The notes: a model not told the origin generated them from the letters alone. A stretch of DNA of 46,606 bases from an uncultured Eubacteriales bacterium (GCA_900546485.1 URDK01000009.1:1-46606), one strand, 5' to 3'; shown: positions 6,956 through 15,730, numbered from the stretch's first letter. A program made the numbers and translations.

Positions 6956-8212
6956 ATGAGAAGCAATCCCATTACACCTGAATACGGCCCGCTGCATGGT
7001 CTGAGAGTGATGCTGACGGGAGTTGCTTTTGCGGGGCCCTTTGCGGCCCGCTGGCTGGGCGACATGGGAGCAGAGATTATCAAGATCGAGATCCCTGGTT
7101 CCGGTGACACTTCTCGGATAGGCCGCCGTACCGAGAGCGGGGTTGTACCCAAGTGGATAAGCCTTGGGCGCAATATGAACAGTTTTGAGTTCAACATGAA
7201 CTTTGACAAGGTGCCTGAGTCCAAGGACGTTTTTGTCGATCTGGTAAAGCAGTGCGACATCTGGATAAACAGTGTGCCGAATATAGGTAAACACGGACCC
7301 ACTGACGAACTGGCCCTATCGTCAAACCCCAAGCTCGTCATTGTGCATGTCACGGGCTATGGACTGAAACAGAACGGAGGCGTTGACCGCTATCTGGGCA
7401 AGCCCTGTGTCGACCCCGTTGGACAGGCGTTCAGCGGCCTTGCCGCTATGCAGGGTATGCCCGACGGTCCATATCTGACAGCAAATCCGTTAGTCTGCGA
7501 CATTACTACGGCGCTTTTTGCAGCCTGCGGTTCCCTGGCTGGCTATTACAGCATGCTACAGACGGGAAAGGGTCAGGTCATAGACGCATCCATGTATGAG
7601 TCGGCGGCTTACCTCATGAGCTACCACTGGTGCGAACAGCTCAACGGTGGCGGCAATTATAAGCGCACTGGTCCGCTCAATCCTTTGTGGCGTCCATTCG
7701 GTTACTACGAATGCCGGGATGGAAAGTGGGTGTCGGTAGGCGTCTGGGGCATAGGTATTTGGAAGAAGTTCTGTGACCTCATGAATGTATCTGTGGACGA
7801 TTTCCCATATATGGACACATGCGGCCAGGGTAATCCTGAACTTGTGAAAAAGATGGATGCCTTGTGGTTGGACTGGCTCAGCAAACACGATGCCGCCGAG
7901 GTGGAGCGTATCTTTATGGAGACGGGCATTCCTGTATCCATGCTCAACACTGCCGAAGACGCTTACAACAACCCGCATTGGCAGGCCCGCAATGATTTTA
8001 TCAAAATCATTGATGCCACTACCGGTGGAGAATTCGTAGATATCGCGACTATGCCGCGCTTTGGTGGAACACCCTGCAACGTTTATAAAGGTGCACCGCT
8101 GCTTGGTCAGGAGTCCGACGCAATAATGAAGGACATACTTGGATACACAGCTGAGAAGATAGAAGACCTGAAAGCTGCAGGAGCCGTCGCAGCGTCCCTT
8201 ACGACAAAATAA
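6956..8212 (+). CDS. Class III (CaiB/Frc family) CoA-transferase
   Basis: Family III CoA-transferases move CoA between carboxylic acids through an aspartyl-CoA thioester. The protein has the family N-terminus (PLHGLRVMLTGVAFAGPFAARWLGDMGAEIIKIE), and Asp182 in ANPLVCDITTA is in the expected place for the catalytic Asp. At 418 residues it is near CaiB (405). Start: ATG 6956 is preferred over ATG 6947, because the purine-rich site AAGGAAAGG ends at 6946, touching the earlier ATG but well placed for the later one. Between fixB and an acyl-CoA dehydrogenase, it probably recycles CoA from product to incoming acid, as CaiB does between gamma-butyrobetainyl-CoA and carnitine. The acid is unknown. 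Confidence 0.9.
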   Translation: MRSNPITPEYGPLHGLRVMLTGVAFAGPFAARWLGDMGAEIIKIEIPGSGDTSRIGRRTESGVVPKWISLGRNMNSFEFNMNFDKVPESKDVFVDLVKQCDIWINSVPNIGKHGPTDELALSSNPKLVIVHVTGYGLKQNGGVDRYLGKPCVDPVGQAFSGLAAMQGMPDGPYLTANPLVCDITTALFAACGSLAGYYSMLQTGKGQVIDASMYESAAYLMSYHWCEQLNGGGNYKRTGPLNPLWRPFGYYECRDGKWVSVGVWGIGIWKKFCDLMNVSVDDFPYMDTCGQGNPELVKKMDALWLDWLSKHDAAEVERIFMETGIPVSMLNTAEDAYNNPHWQARNDFIKIIDATTGGEFVDIATMPRFGGTPCNVYKGAPLLGQESDAIMKDILGYTAEKIEDLKAAGAVAASLTTK

Positions 8213-8238
8213 AAATTTTTATTGATAGGAGAATACAG

Positions 8239-9375
8239 ATGAAACTCACAGAGAATCAGGAAATGTACCTCAACCTATTCAACGAGTTTGTCCAGCAGGA
8301 GGTAGCTCCGAGAATTAAGGAGCTTGACGAGGTGGACGAGTACCCCATATGGATGCGTGACAGAATGGCTGAGCTTGGATTCACCAGACTGGTTGCTCCC
8401 GAGCAGTACGGCGGTTTCGGTGAGAGCATGACAACATTGCTCATGCTTATCATTGAGGCTTCGAAGTACAACAACAACCTTGCTTCCATCCTGAACTGCT
8501 CCAACAATGCAAATAAGCTGCTGAGTTTTGCCAACCAGGAACAGATCGACCACTTCCTTCCGATGATAGTAGATGAAGGTAAGTTTATGGGTATGGCCTA
8601 TACGGAACCCTCCGGTGGCTCGGACTCCCGTGCTATATCTACTACTGCCGTGCTGGATGGTGATGAGTGGGTCATAAATGGCACCAAGAGCTTTATCTCC
8701 TACCGCTGTGCTGTTGGCAGTTGGCAGGTTAGCGCCAAGACCGTGGATCCCGAAACTGGCAAGGAGGGCATCAGTGTGTTCCTGGTTGCGGCCGACGCTC
8801 CTGGCATTACATATGGCGCCCACTACAACAAGTTTGGCTGGTGCGGTTCCGATACCGGCGATATCTACTTCAAAAACTGCCGTGTTCCCAAATGGAGCCT
8901 GTGTGGCCAACTGAACAAGGGCCTCAGGATTTCCCTCGGTACACTTGATGGTGCAAGGCTTGTTATTGCTGCCAGGGCTGTCGGCTACGCCAAGGGTGCA
9001 TACGAAAAGGCCCTGGACTATGCTACCCAGCGTATAGCCTTCGGTAAGCCGTTGAGTGATTTCCAGGTCCTTCAGCACTATATTGCGGACATGTTCAGCA
9101 GCATACAGGTTGGCGAGGGGTATATCATGTACCTTGCTTCCCAGCTTGACAGCGGTGAGTCCATAGCGAAGGGCGCTTCCATTGCTAAGCTTTACTGCAC
9201 TGAGGAAGCACAGAAGATTTGTGAAAAGGCCATGCAGATATGTGGAGGCATGGGCCTGCTGAAAGACTTCGGGCTCTCCCGTTACTATGAAGATGCGCGC
9301 GTGCTCACAATAGGCGAGGGTACAAGCGAAATTCAGAAGAATATCATCTTCAAGTCCATAATGGCGGAGCGGTAA
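8239..9375 (+). CDS. Acyl-CoA dehydrogenase / enoyl-CoA reductase (CaiA-like)
   Basis: This 378-residue flavoenzyme is close to CaiA (380). It has the family signatures YTEPSGGSDSR (flavin and substrate contacts) and CGGMGLLKDFGLSRYYEDARV. The C-terminal GEGTSEIQ places the catalytic base at about Glu360, where MCAD-type enzymes have it. FAD-dependent interconversion of acyl-CoA and 2-enoyl-CoA is therefore expected. In this setting, with FixABCX and a second ETF, the reductive direction (enoyl-CoA as electron acceptor) is plausible, as in crotonobetainyl-CoA reduction. GATAGGAG at 8223-8230 provides the ribosome site. No enoyl-CoA hydratase is nearby. Confidence 0.92.
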   Translation: MKLTENQEMYLNLFNEFVQQEVAPRIKELDEVDEYPIWMRDRMAELGFTRLVAPEQYGGFGESMTTLLMLIIEASKYNNNLASILNCSNNANKLLSFANQEQIDHFLPMIVDEGKFMGMAYTEPSGGSDSRAISTTAVLDGDEWVINGTKSFISYRCAVGSWQVSAKTVDPETGKEGISVFLVAADAPGITYGAHYNKFGWCGSDTGDIYFKNCRVPKWSLCGQLNKGLRISLGTLDGARLVIAARAVGYAKGAYEKALDYATQRIAFGKPLSDFQVLQHYIADMFSSIQVGEGYIMYLASQLDSGESIAKGASIAKLYCTEEAQKICEKAMQICGGMGLLKDFGLSRYYEDARVLTIGEGTSEIQKNIIFKSIMAER

Positions 9376-9387
9376 TACGTGCCCTGA

Positions 9388-9416
9388 CTCCGCACGGCTA
9401 CCCATGCCGTGCGGAG
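9388..9416 (+). other. Strong intercistronic hairpin without U-tract
   Basis: Two perfect 11-base arms (CTCCGCACGGC and its complement) surround a 7-base loop. The 3' flank is AAAAAGGGGG, not a T-run, so it is not a standard terminator. It lies 12 bases after the acyl-CoA dehydrogenase stop and 93 bases before the permease gene. It may set a differential mRNA end or protect the upstream transcript from 3' exonucleases. Confidence 0.6.
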
Positions 9417-9509
9417 AAAAAGGGGGACAGTAGCGCTTACGATTGACATCTAATTAACAATTTCGCCGTAGCGATACGATTGTTTCAATAACAGAAGGGA
9501 AGGGAAAAA

Positions 9510-10919
9510 ATGAAATTCACAAGGAAGCAACTTATTTATCTCATTGTTGGTCTCATACTGGGCATTGCCATAGCACTGATTCCGGCACCTGCCGGGCTGG
9601 AGACACAGGCCATGAGAGTTATAGGTATTCTGGTCTGTGCAATTGTCTGGTGGGCTGGACAGGTATTTCACGAGGCAGTTACAGCAATCCTTATGTGTGT
9701 TGCTTTTATCGTGTTCGGAAAAGTGCCGATAGATGTGTCTTTTTCCGCTTTTTCGGAGTCCACTTACTGGCTGCTGGTTGCGGCCTTTGGACTTGGTGCG
9801 GCTATAAAAGCCTGCGGTCTACTTGAACGTATAGCCATCATCCTTCTTAAGCTTTTCCCCAAAAGCTACCGTGGACAGGTTATCGGCCTGCTGGCAGTGA
9901 CCACCATTACCTCTCCGTTCGTGCCTAGCAAGGCTGCAAAGTGCACTGTGCTTTCGCCCCTGACCCGTGGTATCAGCGAGGCCATGGGTTATAAGAACGA
10001 GGGCAAGGAGGCTACAGGCCTCTTCCTCGCATATTACTCAGCCATTTGCTTCTCACCTGCGATGTTTATCACGGCCTCTGTAACCACTGCCGCTCTGGTT
10101 GGCATGTACAGCGCGGAGATCCAGGCTGAGTATACCATGGTCAAATGGGCACTTTGTTCACTGCCTTTCATCGTTCCTTTCTTCATTGGCAACTACCTTT
10201 ATATCAGCAACAGATATAAGCCCTCCAGCGGACAGAAGCTTGACGTATCTTTCCTTGAGGAGCGTCAGAAAGCTCTTGGCCCCTGGAAGCGCGAGGAGAA
10301 GATCATGGGTATCATTATGATACTGACCGTTCTCTCCTGGGTCCTCAAGAGCGTTACCAATATTCCGGAGTACGCAACTGCGCTTGTGGCTCTCTGTGCA
10401 ACCCTGATCTTCGGTATTCTCCCTGTTAAGCAGTGGCGTAACAACGTTGCTTGGGAGTCGCTTATATTCATCGCCTGCTCCGTTGGCCTTGGCACTGTGT
10501 TGCCCTATGTGAATATTACTACCTGGCTCAGCGATACTGTCGGTCCATACACCGTTGGTTTCTTCTCCAACCCCTTCCTGCTTATCGCCGGCCTTGCTGT
10601 GCTTACTCTGCTGGTTCGCTTCCTTATCCTTTCTGAGATAGGATATCTCTCCGTATTTACGGCCCTGCTTATTCCTCTCGGAATATCTGCGAACATCAAT
10701 CCCTGGATCATAGGCTTTATACTTAACGCTTTTGTTATTGGCTGGTTCCTGCCCTATCAGAGCTCAGTATATCTCACTGCAATTTATGCAGCTGGAGAGG
10801 GTTGGGTAACCATCAAAGACACTACAAAATACTGCTACATTTACTGCATCATAGGCCTTGTCTGCATGTATATCGCATACTTCATCTGGAATGTAATGGG
10901 TATATGGCACGTTGCCTGA
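9510..10919 (+). CDS. SLC13/DASS-family anion permease with altered sodium-site motifs
   Basis: This 469-residue polytopic membrane protein (about 11-12 hydrophobic segments) has the DASS-family layout: two inverted halves, each with a re-entrant hairpin (ITSPFVPSKAAKCTVLSPL and LILSEIGYLSVFTALLIPL). In characterised members such as VcINDY, each hairpin carries an SNT motif that forms a sodium site and contacts the carboxylate. Here the motifs read SKA and SEI, so both Asn are replaced by charged residues. A carboxylate or other anion as substrate fits the family, but coupling may not be to sodium. AAGGGAAGGGA just before ATG 9510 is the ribosome site. It is probably the importer, or exchanger, of the acid handled by the operon. 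Confidence 0.83.
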   Translation: MKFTRKQLIYLIVGLILGIAIALIPAPAGLETQAMRVIGILVCAIVWWAGQVFHEAVTAILMCVAFIVFGKVPIDVSFSAFSESTYWLLVAAFGLGAAIKACGLLERIAIILLKLFPKSYRGQVIGLLAVTTITSPFVPSKAAKCTVLSPLTRGISEAMGYKNEGKEATGLFLAYYSAICFSPAMFITASVTTAALVGMYSAEIQAEYTMVKWALCSLPFIVPFFIGNYLYISNRYKPSSGQKLDVSFLEERQKALGPWKREEKIMGIIMILTVLSWVLKSVTNIPEYATALVALCATLIFGILPVKQWRNNVAWESLIFIACSVGLGTVLPYVNITTWLSDTVGPYTVGFFSNPFLLIAGLAVLTLLVRFLILSEIGYLSVFTALLIPLGISANINPWIIGFILNAFVIGWFLPYQSSVYLTAIYAAGEGWVTIKDTTKYCYIYCIIGLVCMYIAYFIWNVMGIWHVA

Positions 10920-10954
10920 GAGCAGCAATCTGAAACGTTTTTCGGAGGCTTTTA

Positions 10955-12526
10955 ATGGTTAATTTCGGCTACTTTTTGCTCAGGAACGCTGATTGTTTTC
11001 CTGACAGGATCGCAGTAGTATGCGAAGACCGCGAGCTTACATATTCCGAACTGAATGCCGAAAGCAACCGGCTTGCAAATGCCTTGAAGCTCAGAGGGCT
11101 AAAACGGGGAGACAGACTCGCGCTGCTCATGAAGAGCAGTGTAGATTGGCTCGTAGTGTGGTACGCATGTCAAAAGATCGGCGTGGCTGTTGTGCCCCTG
11201 CATGTGCGCCTAATGGTGGACGAGCTTATAAGGACGGTGGAGACTGCCGAATGTACGTGCATGGTGTTTGGTTCGGAGTTTTCTAAGCAGGCAAGTGGCA
11301 TAAAGGCAAACTGTCTTGGATTAAGAACCGTTATATGCCGCCGTGCAGTATGGGATGCCGAGTCATATGATGCAGACTGTTTCCTAGATGAACTGGTTTT
11401 GTCCTGTGATATACAGGACGAGGCGCAGGAGAATTTGGGGCCGGACGATGAGAGTGTGATACTGTTTACAAGCGGTACCACAGGCGTTTCCAAAGGAGTC
11501 CTGCGGTCTCAGCAGATGGTAAGGGACCACGCACTTATCCTGGCTGCCGGAAGTGAGCCCAGTGAAGAGTCACCGGCCATACTCACCCCAGCACCGCTTT
11601 ACCACACGGCCGGGTTGTTCTGCATCTTTAAATCTGCCGCACTTGCCGCCACACTGATACTCATAAGTTCTTTTGACCCTGAGAAGATATGCCACCAGAT
11701 CGAAGCGCGCAAAGCAACGGAGATATTGCTTCTTCCGCCAATCTCATACCAGAGACTCTACCAGTCGGAGGCCGCTCACCGTTATGATTTGTCGAGTGTG
11801 AAACTTGCACTCGTAACCGCTGGGAAATGCACTGAAAAGTGTATTGAGGAGATATTTGAGATGTTCCCCAACAGTAAACTGCGTCCGTCCTGGGGATCTA
11901 CGGAAGTGTGCAGTGCTACTGGCTGTAATCTGTCCAGGGGACAGATCAAGGAAAGACCGGAACTTGCGGGTACAGTAGGAAAACTAAATACGCTTGTTGA
12001 CATCAAAATAGTTGATGAATCCGGTGCCCGTGTACCAGCAGGCATGCCGGGGGAAGCGCTTGTAAGATCGCCGATGGTATTTAACGGTTACCTCGGAAGG
12101 GAGGATGAGCGGGACAAGGTCTTCGTTGGTGATTGGTTCAGGACTGAAGATATAATGCGCGTGGATGAAGACGGGTATTACTACTTGGTAGATAGGAAGC
12201 GGGACATAGTTAAGACAGGCGGTGAGAACGTCTATGCCCAGGAGGTAGAGAGAGCACTTCAGGCGCATCCAGCCATTATGGACAGCGCTGTTATAGGAGT
12301 GCCAGACCCAAGATTTGGGGAAGCAATTGCGGCTGCTATAGTGCTCAATCCAGGGGAAAAGCTTACCGCAGCAGAATTGCTGGACTTTTGTGCAGAGAAT
12401 CTGGCCTCATATAAAAAGCCTCGATACTGGGCACTGATGGAAAGCCTGCCTGAAAACAGCGTGGGAAAAGTACAAAAAAACATCCTGAGAGAGAATGCGG
12501 CAAAAATATTTACGCGAATAGCCTGA
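10955..12526 (+). CDS. Acyl-CoA ligase, AMP-forming (CaiC-like)
   Basis: This ANL-superfamily ligase of 523 residues is close to CaiC (517). It activates a carboxylate with ATP through an acyl-adenylate to the CoA thioester. Motifs in order: ATP loop FTSGTTGVSKG (about 172), YHTAGLF, SWGSTEVCSATG (the adenine motif with STE), the hinge region RTEDIMRVDEDGYYYLVDRKRDIVKTGGENVYAQEVE, and the C-terminal catalytic lysine in NSVGKVQK. All key residues are present. CGGAGG at 10942-10947 precedes ATG 10955. Having both a ligase and a CoA-transferase mirrors E. coli cai: the ligase would prime the CoA pool and the transferase would then recycle it without ATP cost. Confidence 0.9.
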   Translation: MVNFGYFLLRNADCFPDRIAVVCEDRELTYSELNAESNRLANALKLRGLKRGDRLALLMKSSVDWLVVWYACQKIGVAVVPLHVRLMVDELIRTVETAECTCMVFGSEFSKQASGIKANCLGLRTVICRRAVWDAESYDADCFLDELVLSCDIQDEAQENLGPDDESVILFTSGTTGVSKGVLRSQQMVRDHALILAAGSEPSEESPAILTPAPLYHTAGLFCIFKSAALAATLILISSFDPEKICHQIEARKATEILLLPPISYQRLYQSEAAHRYDLSSVKLALVTAGKCTEKCIEEIFEMFPNSKLRPSWGSTEVCSATGCNLSRGQIKERPELAGTVGKLNTLVDIKIVDESGARVPAGMPGEALVRSPMVFNGYLGREDERDKVFVGDWFRTEDIMRVDEDGYYYLVDRKRDIVKTGGENVYAQEVERALQAHPAIMDSAVIGVPDPRFGEAIAAAIVLNPGEKLTAAELLDFCAENLASYKKPRYWALMESLPENSVGKVQKNILRENAAKIFTRIA

Positions 12527-12534
12527 GACGTTGT

Positions 12535-12559
12535 CGGAGGCGGGCTTAGCCCGCCTCCG
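12535..12559 (+). other. Perfect hairpin between ligase and second permease genes, no U-tract
   Basis: CGGAGGCGGGC, a three-base loop TTA, and the exact complement form an 11-base-pair stem nine bases after the ligase stop. It is followed by CAGTGGAAG, not T, so it is not an ordinary terminator. The only GGAGG before the next gene is inside the stem, so folding could hide a ribosome site for the permease. Confidence 0.6.
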
Positions 12560-12561
12560 CA

Positions 12562-13875
12562 GTGGAAGACCCTTCCCGTGACCATGTGATAAGCGTGGAG
12601 GTGCATATTATAAAACCGATTCTGGCGTCAGCAATATTCATTATAATTCTAATTTCGTTCGTCAGGCAGAAACGTCCTGCAGGACTTACGGCCGTTTTAG
12701 GTTCACTGCTAATGATGCTCTTCGGCATAATAGAGCCTGCCGACGTGGTTTCGCCTTTTGGTTCAGATACTGTCATTATGGTTGCCTCTGTGTTAATACT
12801 TGGCAACGCTGTGTTTGAGACAGGTGCGGCTGAAATCATAGGGAGTGCTATCGTTAAGCGCACTGGTAAAAATGAAAAGCTGCTTATTATGGTTTTGGTG
12901 TTCGTTGTGTCTCTGTTGTCGGCTTTTCTCAGCAATAGCGCAGTTGTCGCTATATTTTTGCCCCTGCTTGCGTCGTTAGCCAGATCGTCTGGTGGAGCTA
13001 TTACTAAAAAAAATACCTATATGGCTGTTGGCATTGCTTCTGTCGTGGGAGGAAATTGTACCCTAGCGGGATCAACGCCTCAGCTGACGGCCCAAGCCAT
13101 TTTGCAGACCTCCGATTCTGTAAGGGAACTGACGTTCTGGGAACTTGGAAAGATCGGCTTTCCGTTGGTGGTGCTGTTGGCTGCTTATTATTGGGTCATC
13201 GGTATACGGCTGCAGAAAAAGGTGTTTGACTTTCCGGAAATAGAGTATACAGAAACGCCTGCTAAAAGAGAGAATAATCACAGCCGGGTAAAGTGCATAA
13301 CCGTTTGTGTAATCATGGCTGGCTGTGTTATTTGCTTTACAGCAGGAGTATTTTCCTTTGGTACAGTGGGATTGACTGCAGCAGTACTCTGCATAATGAC
13401 TGGGTGCATATCGTTCGACAAAGCGTTTAAATCCCTTGACTGGAACACGATATGTGTGCTTGGCGGAGCTATGGGTATCTCAACCGCGCTGAATAAGAGC
13501 GGAGTGATCCAGGCCGTGGCGGACATGATAATATCAACATTTGGCGAAGGGACAAGCCCCGTAACGATTTGCTTGATACTTCTTGTGACGTCGGCGGTGC
13601 TTGGAAACATTATGAGCCATACTGCGACGGCGGCAGTCCTGACGCCTCTGGCGATTTCGCTAGGTTCCGGGCTTGGAGTAGATCCAATACCATATGTAGT
13701 CACAGTGGTTATAGGCTGTAATCTTGCGTTTGCCACCCCAGTTGCAACACCGCCGCTCACAATGACAATGGTGGGAGGGTACAGATTCACCGATTACTCA
13801 AAAGTTGGCGGTTTGTATAACTTATTATCGCTTTTTGCGGCTGCCGTACTAATACCGCTTAGCTACGGGTTGTGA
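12562..13875 (+). CDS. Second ion-transporter-superfamily permease (SLC13/ArsB-NhaD type)
   Basis: This protein of up to 437 residues has about 11 membrane segments and the two-fold pseudo-symmetric layout of the ion transporter superfamily. The two re-entrant motifs are SAFLSNSAVVAIFLPL (SNS) and GNIMSHTATAAVLTPL (SHT), much nearer the canonical SNT than those of the permease at 9510. Charge and family suggest transport of an organic anion, possibly export of the reduced product or a second route for the substrate. The start is uncertain: GTG 12562 is the longest, while GTG 12586, 12595 and 12601 are in frame and the first membrane segment begins only at about residue 19. None has a good ribosome site, and the best candidate is buried in the hairpin at 12535-12559. 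Confidence 0.78.
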   Translation: MEDPSRDHVISVEVHIIKPILASAIFIIILISFVRQKRPAGLTAVLGSLLMMLFGIIEPADVVSPFGSDTVIMVASVLILGNAVFETGAAEIIGSAIVKRTGKNEKLLIMVLVFVVSLLSAFLSNSAVVAIFLPLLASLARSSGGAITKKNTYMAVGIASVVGGNCTLAGSTPQLTAQAILQTSDSVRELTFWELGKIGFPLVVLLAAYYWVIGIRLQKKVFDFPEIEYTETPAKRENNHSRVKCITVCVIMAGCVICFTAGVFSFGTVGLTAAVLCIMTGCISFDKAFKSLDWNTICVLGGAMGISTALNKSGVIQAVADMIISTFGEGTSPVTICLILLVTSAVLGNIMSHTATAAVLTPLAISLGSGLGVDPIPYVVTVVIGCNLAFATPVATPPLTMTMVGGYRFTDYSKVGGLYNLLSLFAAAVLIPLSYGL

Positions 13876-13935
13876 GCAGTGAGATTGATGCCATAACACT
13901 TTTCGCAATTTTTCTTTATAGGAGAGAGAAAAAGA

Positions 13936-14724
13936 ATGCTAAAAATACTAGTTTGTGTAAAGCAGGTCCCCGATGTGGACCAGATGCGGATGGACCCGGA
14001 GACAGGCAACCTCATCAGAGCAGGTGTTCCTGCAATCCTCAATCCTCTGGACGGAAACGCACTTTCGGCTGCCCTCTCGGTGAAGGAACGATACGGTGCC
14101 GAAATAACCCTCATAACCATGGGTCCGCCAGCAGCGGAAGCTGTGCTGCGCGAGTGCCTTGCTGTAGGAGCAGATAAGGCCATACTGGTTACGGACAGAG
14201 CGTTTGGTAATGCTGACACACTGGCTACCAGCTATTCCATTGTCTCTGCGGCGAACGCAGTAGACCGTTTTGACCTTGTGTTTTGCGGTAAGGAGACTTT
14301 GGATGGAGCGACAGGACAAATGGGTGCTCAATTGGCAGAGCGCTTTGGAGCAGCGCAGATTACCAGCGCGAGCCTGATTAAAGACATTGATGAGGATCGC
14401 GGTACAATTGTTGTGGAGCGAGAGCTTGAGACAGGAATTGAGACACTTGAAGTAAGCCTGCCCTGCCTGTTTACAATGGAAAAAACCCATTATTCGGTAC
14501 GAATTCCCAGCCTGAAGGGCAAGCTCGCCGCGAAAAAGGCAAAAATACTGACCCTTACTGCCGATGACATTCCGGGACTTGACCGAAGCAAGATAGGAGA
14601 TCCCGGTTCGCCGACGAAGGTGCCGCGCATGTTCCCGCCGGTAATGCCAGAACCAGGCCTCATCATAGACGAGGGCTGTGTTGAAGAAAGCGTAGCAAAG
14701 CTGTTTGAACTGGCGGGAATATGA
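13936..14724 (+). CDS. etfB: Electron transfer flavoprotein beta subunit, Bcd/EtfAB type
   Basis: This 262-residue protein is a second ETF-beta in the operon, of a different subtype from fixA. The N-terminus ILVCVKQVPDVDQMRMDPETG, the nucleotide-binding stretch VFCGKETLDGATGQMGAQLAERFG and the C-terminal MFPPVMPEPG resemble ETF-beta of clostridial butyryl-CoA dehydrogenase complexes. Those ETFs can bifurcate electrons between NADH, ferredoxin and enoyl-CoA; whether this one does cannot be read here. GGAGAG at 13921-13926 is the ribosome site, and the gene is coupled to etfA downstream. Confidence 0.9.
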   Translation: MLKILVCVKQVPDVDQMRMDPETGNLIRAGVPAILNPLDGNALSAALSVKERYGAEITLITMGPPAAEAVLRECLAVGADKAILVTDRAFGNADTLATSYSIVSAANAVDRFDLVFCGKETLDGATGQMGAQLAERFGAAQITSASLIKDIDEDRGTIVVERELETGIETLEVSLPCLFTMEKTHYSVRIPSLKGKLAAKKAKILTLTADDIPGLDRSKIGDPGSPTKVPRMFPPVMPEPGLIIDEGCVEESVAKLFELAGI

Positions 14725-14737
14725 GGAGGTGCCTGTA

Positions 14738-15730
14738 ATGGACAAGAAAGATTATAAAGACATGTGGGTGTATATCGAACACAGCGGGAACAGAGTGTTT
14801 CCCGTTTCGCTGGAGTTGTGCTGCGAGGTGCGGAAGCTCTGTGACCGCTCGGGTGATAGACTAATAGCAGTTATAGCTGGCGAATTGCCCGACAGTGAGC
14901 TTGACAAAGTGAAGGATTGCGGAATAGACGGGATAATAGCAGTCTCCGGTAATGGCTACCAGAGATACAACACAGAGGCCTATACCAATTTGTTTACAGT
15001 GTTGTGTGAAAAATATAAACCATCCGCTGTCTTTATTGGGGGCACAACCAATGGCCGAGACTTTGCTCCGCGTTTTGCCGCAAGATTGGGTACAGGATGC
15101 ACATCCGATGCTACGGAAGTTATATATAATCCTGACACTGGTGACATTGAGTTCATAGAGCCTGCGGCCGGCGGCAAAATCATGGCAGTGATAACGATAC
15201 CTGTGTTGAGACCTCAGGTAGGTACTATACGTCCAGGTACATTCAAGCTTGAGCCAGCTGGTCGTCGGGAGGACATAGAATTAGTCAAGGAGGAAATAGA
15301 CTTTCCAGAGGACCAGATACGCTCAAAGCTCTTGGACTATACTCCCGATGCCTTTGATCCGGAACTGGACATCACAAACTGTGAGACGATAGTGTGCGTA
15401 GGCGCCGGATTGAAGGATGATAGCCTGCCAAAGTACCGGGAACTAGCCGCGTTGCTGGGTGGAAAACTGGCCTGCACCAGACCAATTGTGGATCGTGAGC
15501 TGCTTCCATATAAGCTCCAGGTTGGTCAATCCGGTGTGATGATAAAGCCAAAGCTTTACATAGGCTTCGGAATATCCGGCGCAGTAAACCATGTGACTGG
15601 CGTTGACGCAGAAAAGTTCATTGCTGTAAACTCAGACCCTGATGCGGCAATATTCAACTACTGTGACTATGGTATAGTTGCCGATATGGACAGTGTCTGT
15701 GATGCCATGATAGCCCGACTGAAAAAGTGA
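14738..15730 (+). CDS. etfA: Electron transfer flavoprotein alpha subunit, Bcd/EtfAB type
   Basis: This 330-residue ETF-alpha is the partner of the preceding etfB. The FAD domain is complete: RPIVDRELLPYKLQVGQSG, LYIGFGISGAVNHVTGV, then NSDPDAAIFNYCDYGIVAD. No ferredoxin domain is fused at the N-terminus. ATG 14738 is chosen because AGGAGGT at 14724-14730 is optimally spaced from it; the frame is open further upstream but would overlap etfB. It is the last gene of the sigma-54 operon and is followed by a bidirectional terminator. Confidence 0.9.
   Translation: MDKKDYKDMWVYIEHSGNRVFPVSLELCCEVRKLCDRSGDRLIAVIAGELPDSELDKVKDCGIDGIIAVSGNGYQRYNTEAYTNLFTVLCEKYKPSAVFIGGTTNGRDFAPRFAARLGTGCTSDATEVIYNPDTGDIEFIEPAAGGKIMAVITIPVLRPQVGTIRPGTFKLEPAGRREDIELVKEEIDFPEDQIRSKLLDYTPDAFDPELDITNCETIVCVGAGLKDDSLPKYRELAALLGGKLACTRPIVDRELLPYKLQVGQSGVMIKPKLYIGFGISGAVNHVTGVDAEKFIAVNSDPDAAIFNYCDYGIVADMDSVCDAMIARLKK

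Noticed and set aside
12562..13875. Arsenite efflux (ArsB) as the specific function of the second permease
   Set aside because: Superfamily resemblance only; no ars genes nearby, and the context is carboxylate and CoA metabolism.
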